A stretch of DNA of 64,000 nucleotides from positions 677,042 through 741,041 of the forward strand of contig JALOPZ010000001.1 of assembly GCA_025453605.1 (NCBI GenBank). The letters run 5' to 3'. The notes beneath the pieces were generated by a model. It did no database searches and was not told the origin of the DNA. It saw nothing but the letters and a program-made list of their open reading frames with translations. Every line of letters begins with the position of its first letter. Position 1 is the first letter of the stretch. This DNA is from Candidatus Margulisiibacteriota bacterium. GTDB taxonomy: Bacteria; Margulisbacteria; WOR-1; O2-12-FULL-45-9; XYB2-FULL-48-7. Shown in pieces: positions 7,149-15,929 of the stretch. The translations under genes were made by a program, and so were the position numbers.

Positions 7149-7736
7149 ATGGTCTTCTGGCTGCTTCTTGGCAGTTATCTGCTCGGCTCCATCCCCTTTG
7201 GCCTGATCGTGGCCGCTTTTTGGGGGATTGATATCCGGCGTTACGGTTCGGGGAACATCGGGGCAACTAATGTCCTGCGGACGCTGGGAATCTTGCCGGG
7301 GAGCATAGTTTTTGGCCTGGATATGCTAAAAGGGACGGCGGCGGTCGTTCTGGCCGCCCACTATTATAAGCCCGATCCCTGGCTGATGGTCGCCTGCGGC
7401 CTGGCAGCGGTCCTTGGGCACTCTTATTCTCTTTTTCTTAAGTTTCGGGGCGGACGGGGAGCGGCGACCGGTCTGGGGGTCCTGCTCGGGATCGCGCCGG
7501 ACATCTTTTTATTTGCTGTTCTCCTCTTTACCCTGATCGTCGGGTTGACCCGCTATGTCTCGCTCGGCTCGATCCTGACCGCGCTGGCAGTAACCCTGGC
7601 GCTCTTTGCCTTTGGCCGCCCGCTGCCTTATTCGGTCACCGCGGCGCTGATCGCGGCGGTGATCATTATCCGCCATCTGCCGAACATCCAGCGCTTGCGC
7701 CAGGGGACCGAGACGAAATTGGGAGCAAAAAAGTGA
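7149..7736 (+). CDS. plsY: Glycerol-3-phosphate acyltransferase PlsY
   Basis: Inner-membrane enzyme transferring acyl groups from acyl phosphate to glycerol 3-phosphate, the first step of phospholipid synthesis. At 195 aa with five or more hydrophobic helices, it carries the three PlsY motifs: GSGNIGATNVLR (about residue 35), FKFRGGRGAATGLG-like (residues near 98) and the PNIQRLRQGTE end motif. The start is set by a promoter 6 nt upstream. It overlaps gpsA by GTGA, so the two genes that make and use glycerol 3-phosphate are translationally coupled. Confidence 0.96.
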   Translation: MVFWLLLGSYLLGSIPFGLIVAAFWGIDIRRYGSGNIGATNVLRTLGILPGSIVFGLDMLKGTAAVVLAAHYYKPDPWLMVACGLAAVLGHSYSLFLKFRGGRGAATGLGVLLGIAPDIFLFAVLLFTLIVGLTRYVSLGSILTALAVTLALFAFGRPLPYSVTAALIAAVIIIRHLPNIQRLRQGTETKLGAKK

Positions 7737-8719
7737 GCCGCGTCGCCGTGATCGGGGCGGGGGCCTGGGGGACCACTCTGGCTATTCTCCTGGCGGAGAA
7801 CGGCCACGAAGTAGTGCTGTGGGCGTTCGAGACTGACCTGGCCTCGGAACTGAACCAGCTGCGGGAGAACAAACGGTTTCTCCCCGGATTCCCGCTGCCG
7901 CCCAGCATTACCGCCACCAACCGGGTCGAGGATATTCGCCCGGCTGACCTGGCGCTCTTTGTCGTCCCGACCCAGTTCCTGCGTCAGACGGCCCGCCGCT
8001 TCCGCGGCGCGATCGACGCCGGGGTCACGCTGGTGGCGGCCGGCAAGGGGATCGAGGAGGGGACGCTGAAGCTGCCGCTCCAGATCCTGGCGGAGGAACT
8101 GGGAACAAACGCGGCGGCGGTACTTTCCGGGCCAAATCTATCACAGGAGATCGCCCGCGGTTTACCCGCGGCGGCGGTCGCGGCGGCCAATAATGAGGCG
8201 GTTGCCAGCCGGGTTCAGTCGGCCCTGATGCAGGAACGGTTCCGGGTTTACCGGAATGACGACCCGATCGGTGTCCAGCTTGGCGGCGCGCTCAAGAATG
8301 TTATTGCGATCGCTGCCGGGGTGATCGACGGCCTGGAGCTGGGCGATAACGCCAAGGCCGGCTTGCTGATCCGCGGGATCGTTGAGATCACCAGGCTGGG
8401 GGTGGCTTTGGGCGCCCGGGCGGAAACTTTTGCCGGTCTTTCCGGGATGGGAGACTTGATCACGACCTGCGGCAGCCGGCTGTCGCGCAACCACACCGTC
8501 GGCGAGCAGATCGCTCGGGGACGGTCGCTTAAGGAGATCCTGGCCGGGATGAAAGAAGTGGCTGAAGGGGTCCCGACGACGATCGCGGCCCGGGAATTAG
8601 GCCGGAAACACCGGATCTCCCTGCCGATCACCGAACAGGTCTACCAGGTGCTGTACGAGACCAAAGACCCCTACCGGGCGATCAACGAACTGATGACCCG
8701 CTCCGCGACTAGTGAATAA
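7733..8719 (+). CDS. gpsA: Glycerol-3-phosphate dehydrogenase (NAD(P)+)
   Basis: Reduces dihydroxyacetone phosphate to sn-glycerol 3-phosphate for phospholipid synthesis. The 328-aa protein starts with the Rossmann motif VIGAGAWGTTLAILLAENGHEV. It continues with AAGKGIEEGTL, LSGPNLSQEIARGLPAA, the catalytic region GALKNVIAIAAGVIDGLELGDNAKAGLLIRG and the GLSGMGDLITTCGSRLSRN motif. The start is GTG at 7733, overlapping plsY. The 3' end overlaps the convergent secretin gene by 11 bp. Confidence 0.96.
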   Translation: MSRVAVIGAGAWGTTLAILLAENGHEVVLWAFETDLASELNQLRENKRFLPGFPLPPSITATNRVEDIRPADLALFVVPTQFLRQTARRFRGAIDAGVTLVAAGKGIEEGTLKLPLQILAEELGTNAAAVLSGPNLSQEIARGLPAAAVAAANNEAVASRVQSALMQERFRVYRNDDPIGVQLGGALKNVIAIAAGVIDGLELGDNAKAGLLIRGIVEITRLGVALGARAETFAGLSGMGDLITTCGSRLSRNHTVGEQIARGRSLKEILAGMKEVAEGVPTTIAARELGRKHRISLPITEQVYQVLYETKDPYRAINELMTRSATSE

Positions 8720-9992
8720 GGTTCGCGTCCCGCGCCGATTTATCTTTCATCTTGTCGATCTCCGGCTGCAGCGAGTCCAGATATTCGGCCGTGATGATAT
8801 GCGGCGTGGCGAAGACCATTAGTTCCACTTTTGATTTTTCCGTGACCGACCGCCGGAAGAGGCTGCCGATGAACGGGATAGAGGAGAGGATCGGAATGCC
8901 GACATCGGTCACCACGTCCTTATCCCGAACCAGGCCGCCGATCACGAACGTCTGACCGTCCTTGACCACCACTTCGTTATGCGTCTCGGTCGTATCTTCA
9001 TTGGGCAGGTCGTTGACGACGCTGCCGTCGCTCAATTTCGGTTCCACCTTCATCCGGATCAGCCCATTCTTGGTGACGTTGGGTGTGATGGTCAGCGAAG
9101 TGCCGACGTTGAGGAAATTGATCTGCTGGGTGGTGGAGGTCTGGGAAATGATGCTTGTCTTGTAACCGAGTTTCTGGCCGATCAGCAGGGAAGCCTGCTT
9201 ATTGTTAAGCGTGGTCAGCCGGGGGGTAGCGACGATATCGTAACGGGCGACGGTCGAAAGCGCCTGCAGGAACGCTTCGAGACTGGCGTTGGAGAAGACC
9301 GACAGAGCGTGCGCGTACAGGCCGGCCACGGTCTCACCCGTGCCGGTACCGCCGACCTTACCGGCAAGACCTTCGGTCTTGAGGTAATTATTGTTCGGTC
9401 CGTTGCGCAGGTAGCTCATGTCCAGGCCGAGCGTCCCACCGTCGCCGTCGGTGATCTGGATCATCTTGACCTCGACCATGACCTGGGTTGGCTGGACGTC
9501 GAGCTCTTTGATCAGCTTTTCCACGCGGGGGAGATAATCGGACGAGGTTTGGATGACCAGGACGTTGTAGGCGTCGTCGGCAGTCACCACGCTGCCGGCC
9601 GGGAGGACCGCGGTCAGCGTCGTTTGCAGGTCACTGGGGCGGGCATTGGCCAGGTAGTAGGTGCGCATGATCTTTTTCGTGGAGACAAAGATCGTGCCGG
9701 CTTCGTCAAACCAGTCCAGCCCCTTGGCGCGCAGGACCGCTTCCAGGCCGGACTTCGGCTCGATGCCGGAGAAGGTGACGGTCACTTTACCGGTCACGTC
9801 GTCGCCGGCGACGATGTTGACCCCCGTCGCCTTGGCGAAGATCTGCAGGACCGACTTGATGTCGGCGTCCTTCAGGTTTAGATAGACTTTTCCCTTGGCG
9901 ATGCTGATGTTGGACGAATCCTTTTTAGGGGCGGCGGCAGCGAGCGTGACGCAGCAGAACAGCAGGCAGAATACAACGATCGATCTTTTCAT
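8709..9992 (-). CDS. pilQ: Type IV pilus secretin (PilQ-like), short form
   Basis: Outer-membrane secretin forming the pore for the type IV pilus. The 427-aa protein has a signal peptide (first ~20 residues), an STN/N0-like domain (DADIKSVLQIFAKATGVNIV), one secretin N1 domain (YYLANARPSDLQTTLTAVLP...) and a C-terminal secretin barrel domain (VATPRLTTLNNKQASLLIGQKLGYKT, VVVKDGQTFVIGGLVRDKD, IPFIGSLFR). Classical PilQ is 600-750 aa because of AMIN domains, which are missing here. It is last in the pilMN-pilO-pilP-pilQ operon. Confidence 0.9.
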   Translation of the reverse strand: MKRSIVVFCLLFCCVTLAAAAPKKDSSNISIAKGKVYLNLKDADIKSVLQIFAKATGVNIVAGDDVTGKVTVTFSGIEPKSGLEAVLRAKGLDWFDEAGTIFVSTKKIMRTYYLANARPSDLQTTLTAVLPAGSVVTADDAYNVLVIQTSSDYLPRVEKLIKELDVQPTQVMVEVKMIQITDGDGGTLGLDMSYLRNGPNNNYLKTEGLAGKVGGTGTGETVAGLYAHALSVFSNASLEAFLQALSTVARYDIVATPRLTTLNNKQASLLIGQKLGYKTSIISQTSTTQQINFLNVGTSLTITPNVTKNGLIRMKVEPKLSDGSVVNDLPNEDTTETHNEVVVKDGQTFVIGGLVRDKDVVTDVGIPILSSIPFIGSLFRRSVTEKSKVELMVFATPHIITAEYLDSLQPEIDKMKDKSARDANLIH

Positions 9993-9993
9993 T

Positions 9994-10503
9994 TTATTTT
10001 CCCTCCACTTTCAATGTTTTGATCGCGGAACCTTTTTGCAGTGTAACGCGGTCTTTGCCGATAGCGGTAACCTTCCAACCGAGGACGACACCCCCGACCG
10101 AATACGACTGGCCGGAAATAAAAGCGATCTTGCGCTCCGCATCGATCCAGACCCCCTCCAGGTGCGGCTCGACCGGTTTGACCACCGGTTTGCTGGGATC
10201 CGCGGGAGAGGTCGGCAGGAGCGGCAGAGGCGACTCCGCCCGGGTTTTGACCTCGATCCGCAGAGCGAACGGATCGATCAGTCTGACCTCAGCGGTCGGC
10301 ATGACCAGATCATCGACTTCTTCTTTTTTCTTAGCGGCGGCTTCCCGTGAAGCGGCCGCGACCGGGCCCGGAGCCGGGGTGGTCACGGCCGGCCGGGCCG
10401 GCTGGCTTTTTGGCAGGTAAGGCTGCAGCAGCGGCCAATAGGTCACGGTCGCGTAGGCGAGCGTGGCGAGCAAGATCAGGATAATTGCGATCTGTCTTCC
10501 CAT
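9994..10503 (-). CDS. PilP-like pilus assembly protein
   Basis: The position between PilO and the secretin identifies it as the PilP-like periplasmic link to the secretin; sequence similarity is weak. The 169-aa protein has an N-terminal membrane anchor (about residues 5-25, IAIILILLATLAYATVTYW) and a Pro/Ala-rich linker. A C-terminal beta domain (LEGVWIDAERKIAFISGQSYSVGG, VTAIGKDRVTLQKG) resembles the PilP/GspC homology fold. The ATG at 10503 is chosen over a TTG two codons upstream, which overlaps the pilO stop. Confidence 0.72.
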   Translation of the reverse strand: MGRQIAIILILLATLAYATVTYWPLLQPYLPKSQPARPAVTTPAPGPVAAASREAAAKKKEEVDDLVMPTAEVRLIDPFALRIEVKTRAESPLPLLPTSPADPSKPVVKPVEPHLEGVWIDAERKIAFISGQSYSVGGVVLGWKVTAIGKDRVTLQKGSAIKTLKVEGK

Positions 10504-10505
10504 GA

Positions 10506-11018
10506 TCAATAATACGCCGTCAGCTGGATCTTGATCCCCAGATCGGGGTTCGGCCCGCCGGTTGACAGCACCTCCATTGAGTCGATCAGGACCAGGATCC
10601 GGAGCCGGTACAGGATGCTGAAGAAATTATACAGGTTCTTGAACCGGCCGGCGCAAGAGAGACCGAATTTCAGCCCTTCACCCTCGCTGTCCAGGTCCGG
10701 TTTGATGAAGTTGAGCGTCAGACCGGAGCGGACCGTCGCCTGGGAGAGGAGCTTGAGGACCTCGAGCGCTTTTTCGTCGCGAGAGAGGACCGATTTTTCC
10801 TGGATGATCCCGACCGATTTCTCGATCGCGTCCAGGATCTTGATCTTCCCTTCGGCGACCCGCAGGTCGAGCCGCAGCGTGCGGGCTTGGTCTTTGATCT
10901 GGCCGATCTCATCCCACTTGGGAGTGAGCAGGAACATGTAAAACACGTAAAACACCACAAAGGCGATCGTGATGATCAACAGATTCTTTTCGCGTTCCGA
11001 TAGTTTGATCGGTGCCAT
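10506..11018 (-). CDS. pilO: Type IV pilus alignment protein PilO
   Basis: Bitopic inner-membrane protein that pairs with PilN to form the alignment subcomplex. At 170 aa it has a short cytoplasmic end, one transmembrane helix at about residues 15-32 (IITIAFVVFYVFYMFLL), a coiled coil (about 38-70) and a C-terminal ferredoxin-like domain. It lies 1 nt after the PilM-PilN gene. Sequence conservation is low; architecture and context make the call. Confidence 0.85.
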   Translation of the reverse strand: MAPIKLSEREKNLLIITIAFVVFYVFYMFLLTPKWDEIGQIKDQARTLRLDLRVAEGKIKILDAIEKSVGIIQEKSVLSRDEKALEVLKLLSQATVRSGLTLNFIKPDLDSEGEGLKFGLSCAGRFKNLYNFFSILYRLRILVLIDSMEVLSTGGPNPDLGIKIQLTAYY

Positions 11019-11019
11019 C

Positions 11020-12612
11020 TTAATCTTTTATCTTTCCGGTGATCTCGAAATTGAAGGCTTCGGTCGCGTAGCCTTCGTTCTTGACCGCCTGGACCATTTT
11101 GATGTTCTCGAACAGCGGCGAGAGGGAGAGCTGGAGGACGAAGCGGGAGAGCAGAGTTTCCCCCGCCTCGCCGCGCTTGAAAATGATCCCCCAGAAATGG
11201 ATGTCGGTCTGGCTCAGGTTGAGCGTGTTGATCGCGGCGCTCTCCGGGATCAGCCGGCTGATCTCCTCCAGGATGCGGGGGACCTTGTTCCGCTTCTGCT
11301 CAAAGGTCCGGATGGTCAGCCGGCGCTGCTCTTCTTCCTTGGTCGAGCGTTCGATCGCGTCGAGCTTGGAGAGCCGCGGCTTGAGGACGTCCATCCGCCC
11401 TTTGATCCGCTTGACCTCGGTCTGCAGGGCGAACGCTTGCAGCCAGAAGAAGAGGTAGATCAGCAGGAGAAACCCGGTAAAAGCCATGACCAGGTACTGC
11501 GGTTTCAGGAACTTTTGGGCGGCGATCTTCCAGCGGTGCTTGATCTCTTCCGGCAGCAGGTTGAGACGGCGGGCGCCGGTGGCGGCGGCGCCAAGGGCGG
11601 CGGCCAGCCGGGGATTGAGCTTGGGGAGCGGTTCCAGCGAGACGACCGGGATCCCGATCCCGGCGCTCAAAAACTCTTTCAGGTTCGGGGTCAGCGAACT
11701 GCCGCCGGTCAGGATGATCTTGTTGATCGCCCCTTCGCCGGTCTGGCCTTTGTAATACTCGAAGGTCCGGGCAACCTCGCTCTGCATTTTTTCCAGCGCC
11801 GGCCGGACCATCGCCTGCAGCTGGGCAATGGGGATCTCGCCCAGCTTGGGAAAATTCTCCAGGTCGGTTGGCACGCCGTATTCGACCTTGATCCGCTCGG
11901 CTTCTTCCGGGCTGACCTCGATCCGGCCTTCCGGCGTTACCAGGATACCGGACATCGCCCGGGTGATCGTTTCGCCGCCGAGCGGCAGTTCGCGGTTGAA
12001 CTCAAAAACGCCGTGGCGGAAGATGCTGATGTTGGTCGTCCGCTTGCCCATGTAGAGGATCGAGACGATCTTGTCGTCGGGGCCGATCAGCTCCGCTTTG
12101 AACAGCTCTTCCAGTGCTTCCGGCAGGACGGTGATCCCGACCAGCTTGACCCCCGCTTTGCCGAGGACATAGCTCGCTTCCAGGTAGTTTTTCCGGCTGG
12201 TGCAGGCGGTGACGTAATCGACCTTCTCGGTGAACGCTTCGCCGCGGGGGGTCGGGTAAAAGTCAAAGACCGCTTCTTCGATCGGGTAGGGGATCTCCTC
12301 GGCCAGCTTCCAGCGGATGGCCTGAGCGGCCTCTGCGCGGGGCATGTCCGCCAGGGTGTAGAGCTTGACCACCGTGTCACTGCCGCTGACGATGACGACC
12401 GCTTCGCGGCTGCGGATCCGGCTGGTCTGGAGGAGTTTTTTCAGCGCATCGGCTTTGGCGTCCTCAAGCTGGGGATGTTTATCGATCAGTTGGTAGGGGA
12501 TCTCGGTCATCCCCCAGTTTTTAAGAACGAAACCCTGGTCTTTGCGGTCGATCTCGACCAGTTTGACCGAGGTGACTCGCAGGTCGATTCCCAGGACCGA
12601 TCTGGCACTCAT
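11020..12612 (-). CDS. Fused type IV pilus proteins PilM-PilN
   Basis: One 530-aa polypeptide carries two pilus proteins that are usually separate. Residues 1 to about 345 form the actin-like ATPase PilM (VLGIDLRVTSVKLVEI phosphate-1 motif, ILTGGSSLTPNLKEFLS near residue 305). At about residue 350 the sequence RRLNLLPEE matches the N-terminus of PilN, which in separate proteins binds PilM. A transmembrane helix (about 373-395), a coiled coil and the PilN periplasmic domain follow. The reading frame is continuous, so this is a true fusion. The ATG lies 9 nt after a strong promoter. It is followed by pilO, pilP and pilQ. Confidence 0.9.
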   Translation of the reverse strand: MSARSVLGIDLRVTSVKLVEIDRKDQGFVLKNWGMTEIPYQLIDKHPQLEDAKADALKKLLQTSRIRSREAVVIVSGSDTVVKLYTLADMPRAEAAQAIRWKLAEEIPYPIEEAVFDFYPTPRGEAFTEKVDYVTACTSRKNYLEASYVLGKAGVKLVGITVLPEALEELFKAELIGPDDKIVSILYMGKRTTNISIFRHGVFEFNRELPLGGETITRAMSGILVTPEGRIEVSPEEAERIKVEYGVPTDLENFPKLGEIPIAQLQAMVRPALEKMQSEVARTFEYYKGQTGEGAINKIILTGGSSLTPNLKEFLSAGIGIPVVSLEPLPKLNPRLAAALGAAATGARRLNLLPEEIKHRWKIAAQKFLKPQYLVMAFTGFLLLIYLFFWLQAFALQTEVKRIKGRMDVLKPRLSKLDAIERSTKEEEQRRLTIRTFEQKRNKVPRILEEISRLIPESAAINTLNLSQTDIHFWGIIFKRGEAGETLLSRFVLQLSLSPLFENIKMVQAVKNEGYATEAFNFEITGKIKD

Positions 12613-12621
12613 TTAGGGATA

Positions 12622-12649
12622 ATTATAGCCAATGCGACGCTATTGTCAA
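12622..12649 (-). promoter_or_regulatory. Sigma-70 promoter of the pilMN-pilO-pilP-pilQ operon
   Basis: Minus-strand TTGACA (12644-12649), 16-bp spacer, TATAAT (12622-12627), then 9 nt to the ATG. The -35 overlaps the stop codon of the preceding response-regulator gene, so pilM can be transcribed separately from the upstream pilin operon. Confidence 0.75.
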
Positions 12650-13020
12650 TCGGAATTGGGACAGTAGCGCTTAATCCGGGCGAGCAGATCATTGGGATCG
12701 AACGGCTTGGGAACGTAGTCGGCCGCGCCGAGCTCTTTTCCCTTGGCCAGGTCTTCGGGCTTGTTCATTACCGAGACGAAAATGATCGGGATCTCTTTAT
12801 AATCCGGCGTGGCCTTGAGCTTGCGGCAGAGATCAAAGCCGCTGGTCTTCGGCATCATCACGTCGAGCAGGATCAGATCGGGCCGGTGTGCCCGGATCGC
12901 TTGCTCCGCCTCCTCGGCGTCGCCGGCGGAAAGGGTGTCATACCCGCTCAGCTGCAGGAGATCGCCGATAATGGTCACAATGGTCGGTTCGTCGTCAACG
13001 ATCAGTACAACTTTTTTCAT
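12646..13020 (-). CDS. CheY-like single-domain response regulator
   Basis: 124-aa receiver domain without an output domain. It has the acidic pair VDDEP near residue 9, the phosphoacceptor Asp in LILLDVMMPK, Ser/Thr in FVSVMN and Lys in VPKPFDP. Such proteins act by protein-protein contact, as in twitching control by PilG/PilH. Its gene overlaps the ExeA-like ATPase gene by ATGA and precedes pilM, suggesting a role in pilus or secretion control. No histidine kinase is encoded in the window. Confidence 0.92.
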   Translation of the reverse strand: MKKVVLIVDDEPTIVTIIGDLLQLSGYDTLSAGDAEEAEQAIRAHRPDLILLDVMMPKTSGFDLCRKLKATPDYKEIPIIFVSVMNKPEDLAKGKELGAADYVPKPFDPNDLLARIKRYCPNSD

Positions 13021-14468
13021 GATTTTGTCTCCTCGTTAAATAATGACATCGCGTCCTGGGGTAGCCCGGCTTCCTGCGCGACTCTGATCGTGTCCACATT
13101 GTGGTGGATCGCATCGGTGATGATCCAGTCGCAGACCTTAAGGATCATTCGCGGTACGCCGCCGGTCATCTTAAAGACGTTTTCGCTCGCCTCGGGAGTG
13201 AACGGCCCCAGACCGGTGCCGCCGGCGTCTTCGATCCGTTTCCTGATCAGGTCGGTGGTCTCTGCCAGCGAGAGGTGGTGGAGAGAGACCTGCTGGATGA
13301 TCCGGTCATAGAACGGCGGGCTCATTTTCTTGATCTTGTCGCCGGTCTCGGTCAAGCCGGCCAGAATAAAAGTCACACCGTTAAGATCGCCAAGCGAGCG
13401 GAGCGGCCGTTCAAATTCCTCGTTGAACTCATGGGCCTCGTCGAGCAGCAGGAGGATGTTCATCTTTGACTTATCGGCCAGCGCCTCCAGGTCGTAGATC
13501 GTGACCCTTTCCCCTTTGTTTACCTTGAGCTTAAGCTGCTTGGCGAGGTAATCCAGCAGGTCGGTAAAATTATCGGTCGGACGGGGGATGTAAACAGCAT
13601 GAAAATCCTTGGCGAGCGTTTCGGTCAGCCATTTTAACAGGGTTGTCTTGCCGACCCCTTTATTGCCCATGATCAGAATATGTCCGGTCTTGGCATAAAC
13701 TTTGTCGATGATCGTCTCGACCTGAGCTTGGTAGCCGGTAAAGAGCTTGGGAGTGATATCGAGCGTAAAAGGATTCTTCTTCCAACCGAATTGGGCGTAC
13801 CATTTACGCTGGGCGGCAGTGATCCCGATCCATGGCTTGAGCCGGTTACCGCACTTGCTGCAGAATTCAGCGCCGCTCGGGTTAGCGTATTTGCACTCGG
13901 TGCAGATCTGGACCGAGCGGCGCTCGATCTCCTGCTTAAGATAGAACAGAATTAACCGGGCGACCAGGTAGAGGAGCGTTCCCAACAACGCGAACAACCA
14001 GGCAAAATCGAGCCAGCCGAACGAGAAAAGACCGCTCGACGCGTCGGTCTTGACATAGATCAACTGGGGAATTATCCTGACCGTTGCCGGAGCGGGTTTA
14101 GCTTCCGGGGTCGGCGGGAGAAGGATCTTCTCGCTCCTGGGCTGAACGGTCGTTTTTTTTACTACCCGAACCGGCTTAATTGTTTCCGGTCGGACAGCAG
14201 GGGTGGGCGCTGGGGCGGGGGCCGGGGTCAGCGCCGCCGGCGGGGCGGTCTTGCCTAATTCCCGCCGCACCTCGTTTAACAGCTCTCTGGCCTTATCATG
14301 GCCGGGGTTAAGCCGCAGGACCTGCGCCAGATCGGCCTGTGCCCCATCCATGTCACCGGTTAGGTATTTTTGCGTTGCGCGGGCATAAATATCGTCGGCC
14401 GTGAGCCCGGCGGCGCAGGTGGCAAGCGTCAGCAGAAGCAGGAATAACGTGGCCGTCCTTTTTGCCAT
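13017..14468 (-). CDS. Membrane-anchored ExeA-like AAA ATPase with TPR and zinc ribbon
   Basis: 483-aa protein with an unusual domain order. It has a signal peptide or anchor (residues 1-20), a TPR-like repeat (about 25-65), a Pro-rich linker (75-135), a transmembrane helix (about 153-176) and a zinc ribbon with Cys189, 192, 203 and 206. The C-terminal AAA ATPase is of the GspA/ExeA type (Walker A GNKGVGKT at 268-275; Walker B ILLLLDEAHEF). ExeA helps the secretin assemble through peptidoglycan, but its order is ATPase-helix-periplasmic domain, the reverse of this one. The gene is embedded between the PorV-like and CheY-like genes, next to the pilus operon. Function is inferred as energising pilus or secretion assembly. 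Confidence 0.8.
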   Translation of the reverse strand: MAKRTATLFLLLLTLATCAAGLTADDIYARATQKYLTGDMDGAQADLAQVLRLNPGHDKARELLNEVRRELGKTAPPAALTPAPAPAPTPAVRPETIKPVRVVKKTTVQPRSEKILLPPTPEAKPAPATVRIIPQLIYVKTDASSGLFSFGWLDFAWLFALLGTLLYLVARLILFYLKQEIERRSVQICTECKYANPSGAEFCSKCGNRLKPWIGITAAQRKWYAQFGWKKNPFTLDITPKLFTGYQAQVETIIDKVYAKTGHILIMGNKGVGKTTLLKWLTETLAKDFHAVYIPRPTDNFTDLLDYLAKQLKLKVNKGERVTIYDLEALADKSKMNILLLLDEAHEFNEEFERPLRSLGDLNGVTFILAGLTETGDKIKKMSPPFYDRIIQQVSLHHLSLAETTDLIRKRIEDAGGTGLGPFTPEASENVFKMTGGVPRMILKVCDWIITDAIHHNVDTIRVAQEAGLPQDAMSLFNEETKS

Positions 14469-15929
14469 TTATTGCTCCTTAGTTTTTTCCAGCTGGTTGA
14501 TCTTCTGGAGCTTTCGGTAGAGTTTGAGTGCCTGGACATTGCCCGGATCGATCTTCAAGGTTTCTTGTACTTCGGTCAGCGCCTCAGAGTATTGCTGTGT
14601 GGTGATATATTTTAAGGCCAGGCCAAGATGCTCCCTGGCTTCATCGGCGACCTTTTCCGTGACCTCAGCCTCCAGGGCGGCCTGCGCTTCCCTGACCATT
14701 TTCACCGCTTCGGGATGGGAGGAGGAAAGCTTGAGTGCTTTGTTGAACTCGGTGATCGCTTCCAGGTACTGTTTTTCCACCAGATACTTTTTGCCGGCCT
14801 CGAGGTGGGCGGTTACTTCCGACTCTTTCTCGATCTTGATCTCGGCCTCGAGCTTTTCGACCGTGCCGGTCTCCAGCGCACGATTAGCCTTGGTCAGCAA
14901 GGCCTTGCCGTCGGCGTTATTAGGGTCCAGGGCGAGCACTTTCCGAAAATAGACGACCGCATCGGCGAATCGGCTCTTTTCATAATAGGTCTTACCGGCG
15001 GTCAAATATTCCAGTAGCAGCGCTTTTTTGCGGTCTGGGCTTCCAAAACTGTAGCTCATGCTCAGCTGGTGAGCGGCCCCCAGATCGTTATTGGCCAGGT
15101 AAGCGTAATCCAGCCCAAAGCTGGACGAACGCAGTCCGACCCCCGCGCGTAAGCCACCTTTGGCCGCGCCCAGCCTGACCGAGAAGAGGTCGCGGAAAAT
15201 GTATTCTAATCCGAGATTAAAGCCCGCGGCGGCGCCGCTGCTGCTGACGTAGTCCGCGGCCAGGTTTAGCGCGTCCTCAATAAAGAGCCGGTTCCGGAAA
15301 GCGACCCCCAGCCGGTAGGTTAACGGCAAGGGGGTTTCGGCGGCGACGAATTTTAAGGCTCCGCCGAGGTTCTGTACGGCAGCGCCAAAGCTGAGGCGGG
15401 GATTAGCTTCAAAAATCAGCCCGCCGTCCATGGCGATGGCGGTCGCCGAACTGTTCTGCAGTGATTCCGAGATCGTCTTGACACAGACCCCGGCTGAAAA
15501 ACGGTCGTTGAGCCGTCTCCCCCAGGCCAGGCTCAAGGCGGAGGCCTGCGCCTTAAAGGATGATTCGGGAGAACCGCTGGCGCTGTAACCGGGGATATCG
15601 CCCGAATCGAGCAGCGAGTAACCGATACCGAGCGTCCCGTTGGCCGAGGGAAAGGCGTAGTTAAAGTAAGAATGCTTGATGTCCACGAACCACTGGTTGT
15701 AGGTGTATTCCAGGCCGGGGAAGACCATTTTGGCCAGCCCGGCCGGATTCCAGTAGACGGCGGAGGGATCGTCGGTCAGCGCCACGAACGCCTCGCCCAT
15801 CCCCAGGGGGCGCGCTCCGCCGCCCAGCAGCAGGAAATTTCCGCCGGTGGTACCGACCCCCGCCAAAGCGGGGGAAACGGCAATTAATATGCTGCCAAGA
15901 ACAATTAAAAAAATGAATCGATGCTTCAT
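14469..15929 (-). CDS. PorV/UPF0164-type outer-membrane protein with C-terminal TPRs
   Basis: 486-aa exported protein. It has a signal peptide (MKHRFIFLIVLGSILIAVSPALA), then a beta-barrel of the PorV/UPF0164 family (GGARPLGMGEAFVALTDDP, YWNPAGLAKM) to about residue 310. A TPR domain of about 170 residues follows (EYLTAGKTYYEKSRFADAVVYF and later repeats). PorV is the outer-membrane shuttle that delivers cargo in type IX secretion. The start at 15929 is chosen because it opens the signal peptide and overlaps the upstream gene by ATGA; a longer open frame upstream is antisense to nothing useful. Neighbouring genes encode proteins with T9SS-like C-terminal domains, which suggests a cargo relationship. 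Confidence 0.85.
   Translation of the reverse strand: MKHRFIFLIVLGSILIAVSPALAGVGTTGGNFLLLGGGARPLGMGEAFVALTDDPSAVYWNPAGLAKMVFPGLEYTYNQWFVDIKHSYFNYAFPSANGTLGIGYSLLDSGDIPGYSASGSPESSFKAQASALSLAWGRRLNDRFSAGVCVKTISESLQNSSATAIAMDGGLIFEANPRLSFGAAVQNLGGALKFVAAETPLPLTYRLGVAFRNRLFIEDALNLAADYVSSSGAAAGFNLGLEYIFRDLFSVRLGAAKGGLRAGVGLRSSSFGLDYAYLANNDLGAAHQLSMSYSFGSPDRKKALLLEYLTAGKTYYEKSRFADAVVYFRKVLALDPNNADGKALLTKANRALETGTVEKLEAEIKIEKESEVTAHLEAGKKYLVEKQYLEAITEFNKALKLSSSHPEAVKMVREAQAALEAEVTEKVADEAREHLGLALKYITTQQYSEALTEVQETLKIDPGNVQALKLYRKLQKINQLEKTKEQ

Noticed and set aside
10969..13311. A 780-codon plus-strand open frame across the pilus genes
   Set aside because: It lies opposite PilM-PilN, PilO and the CheY-like gene; its codon pattern mirrors theirs and it has no ribosome site.
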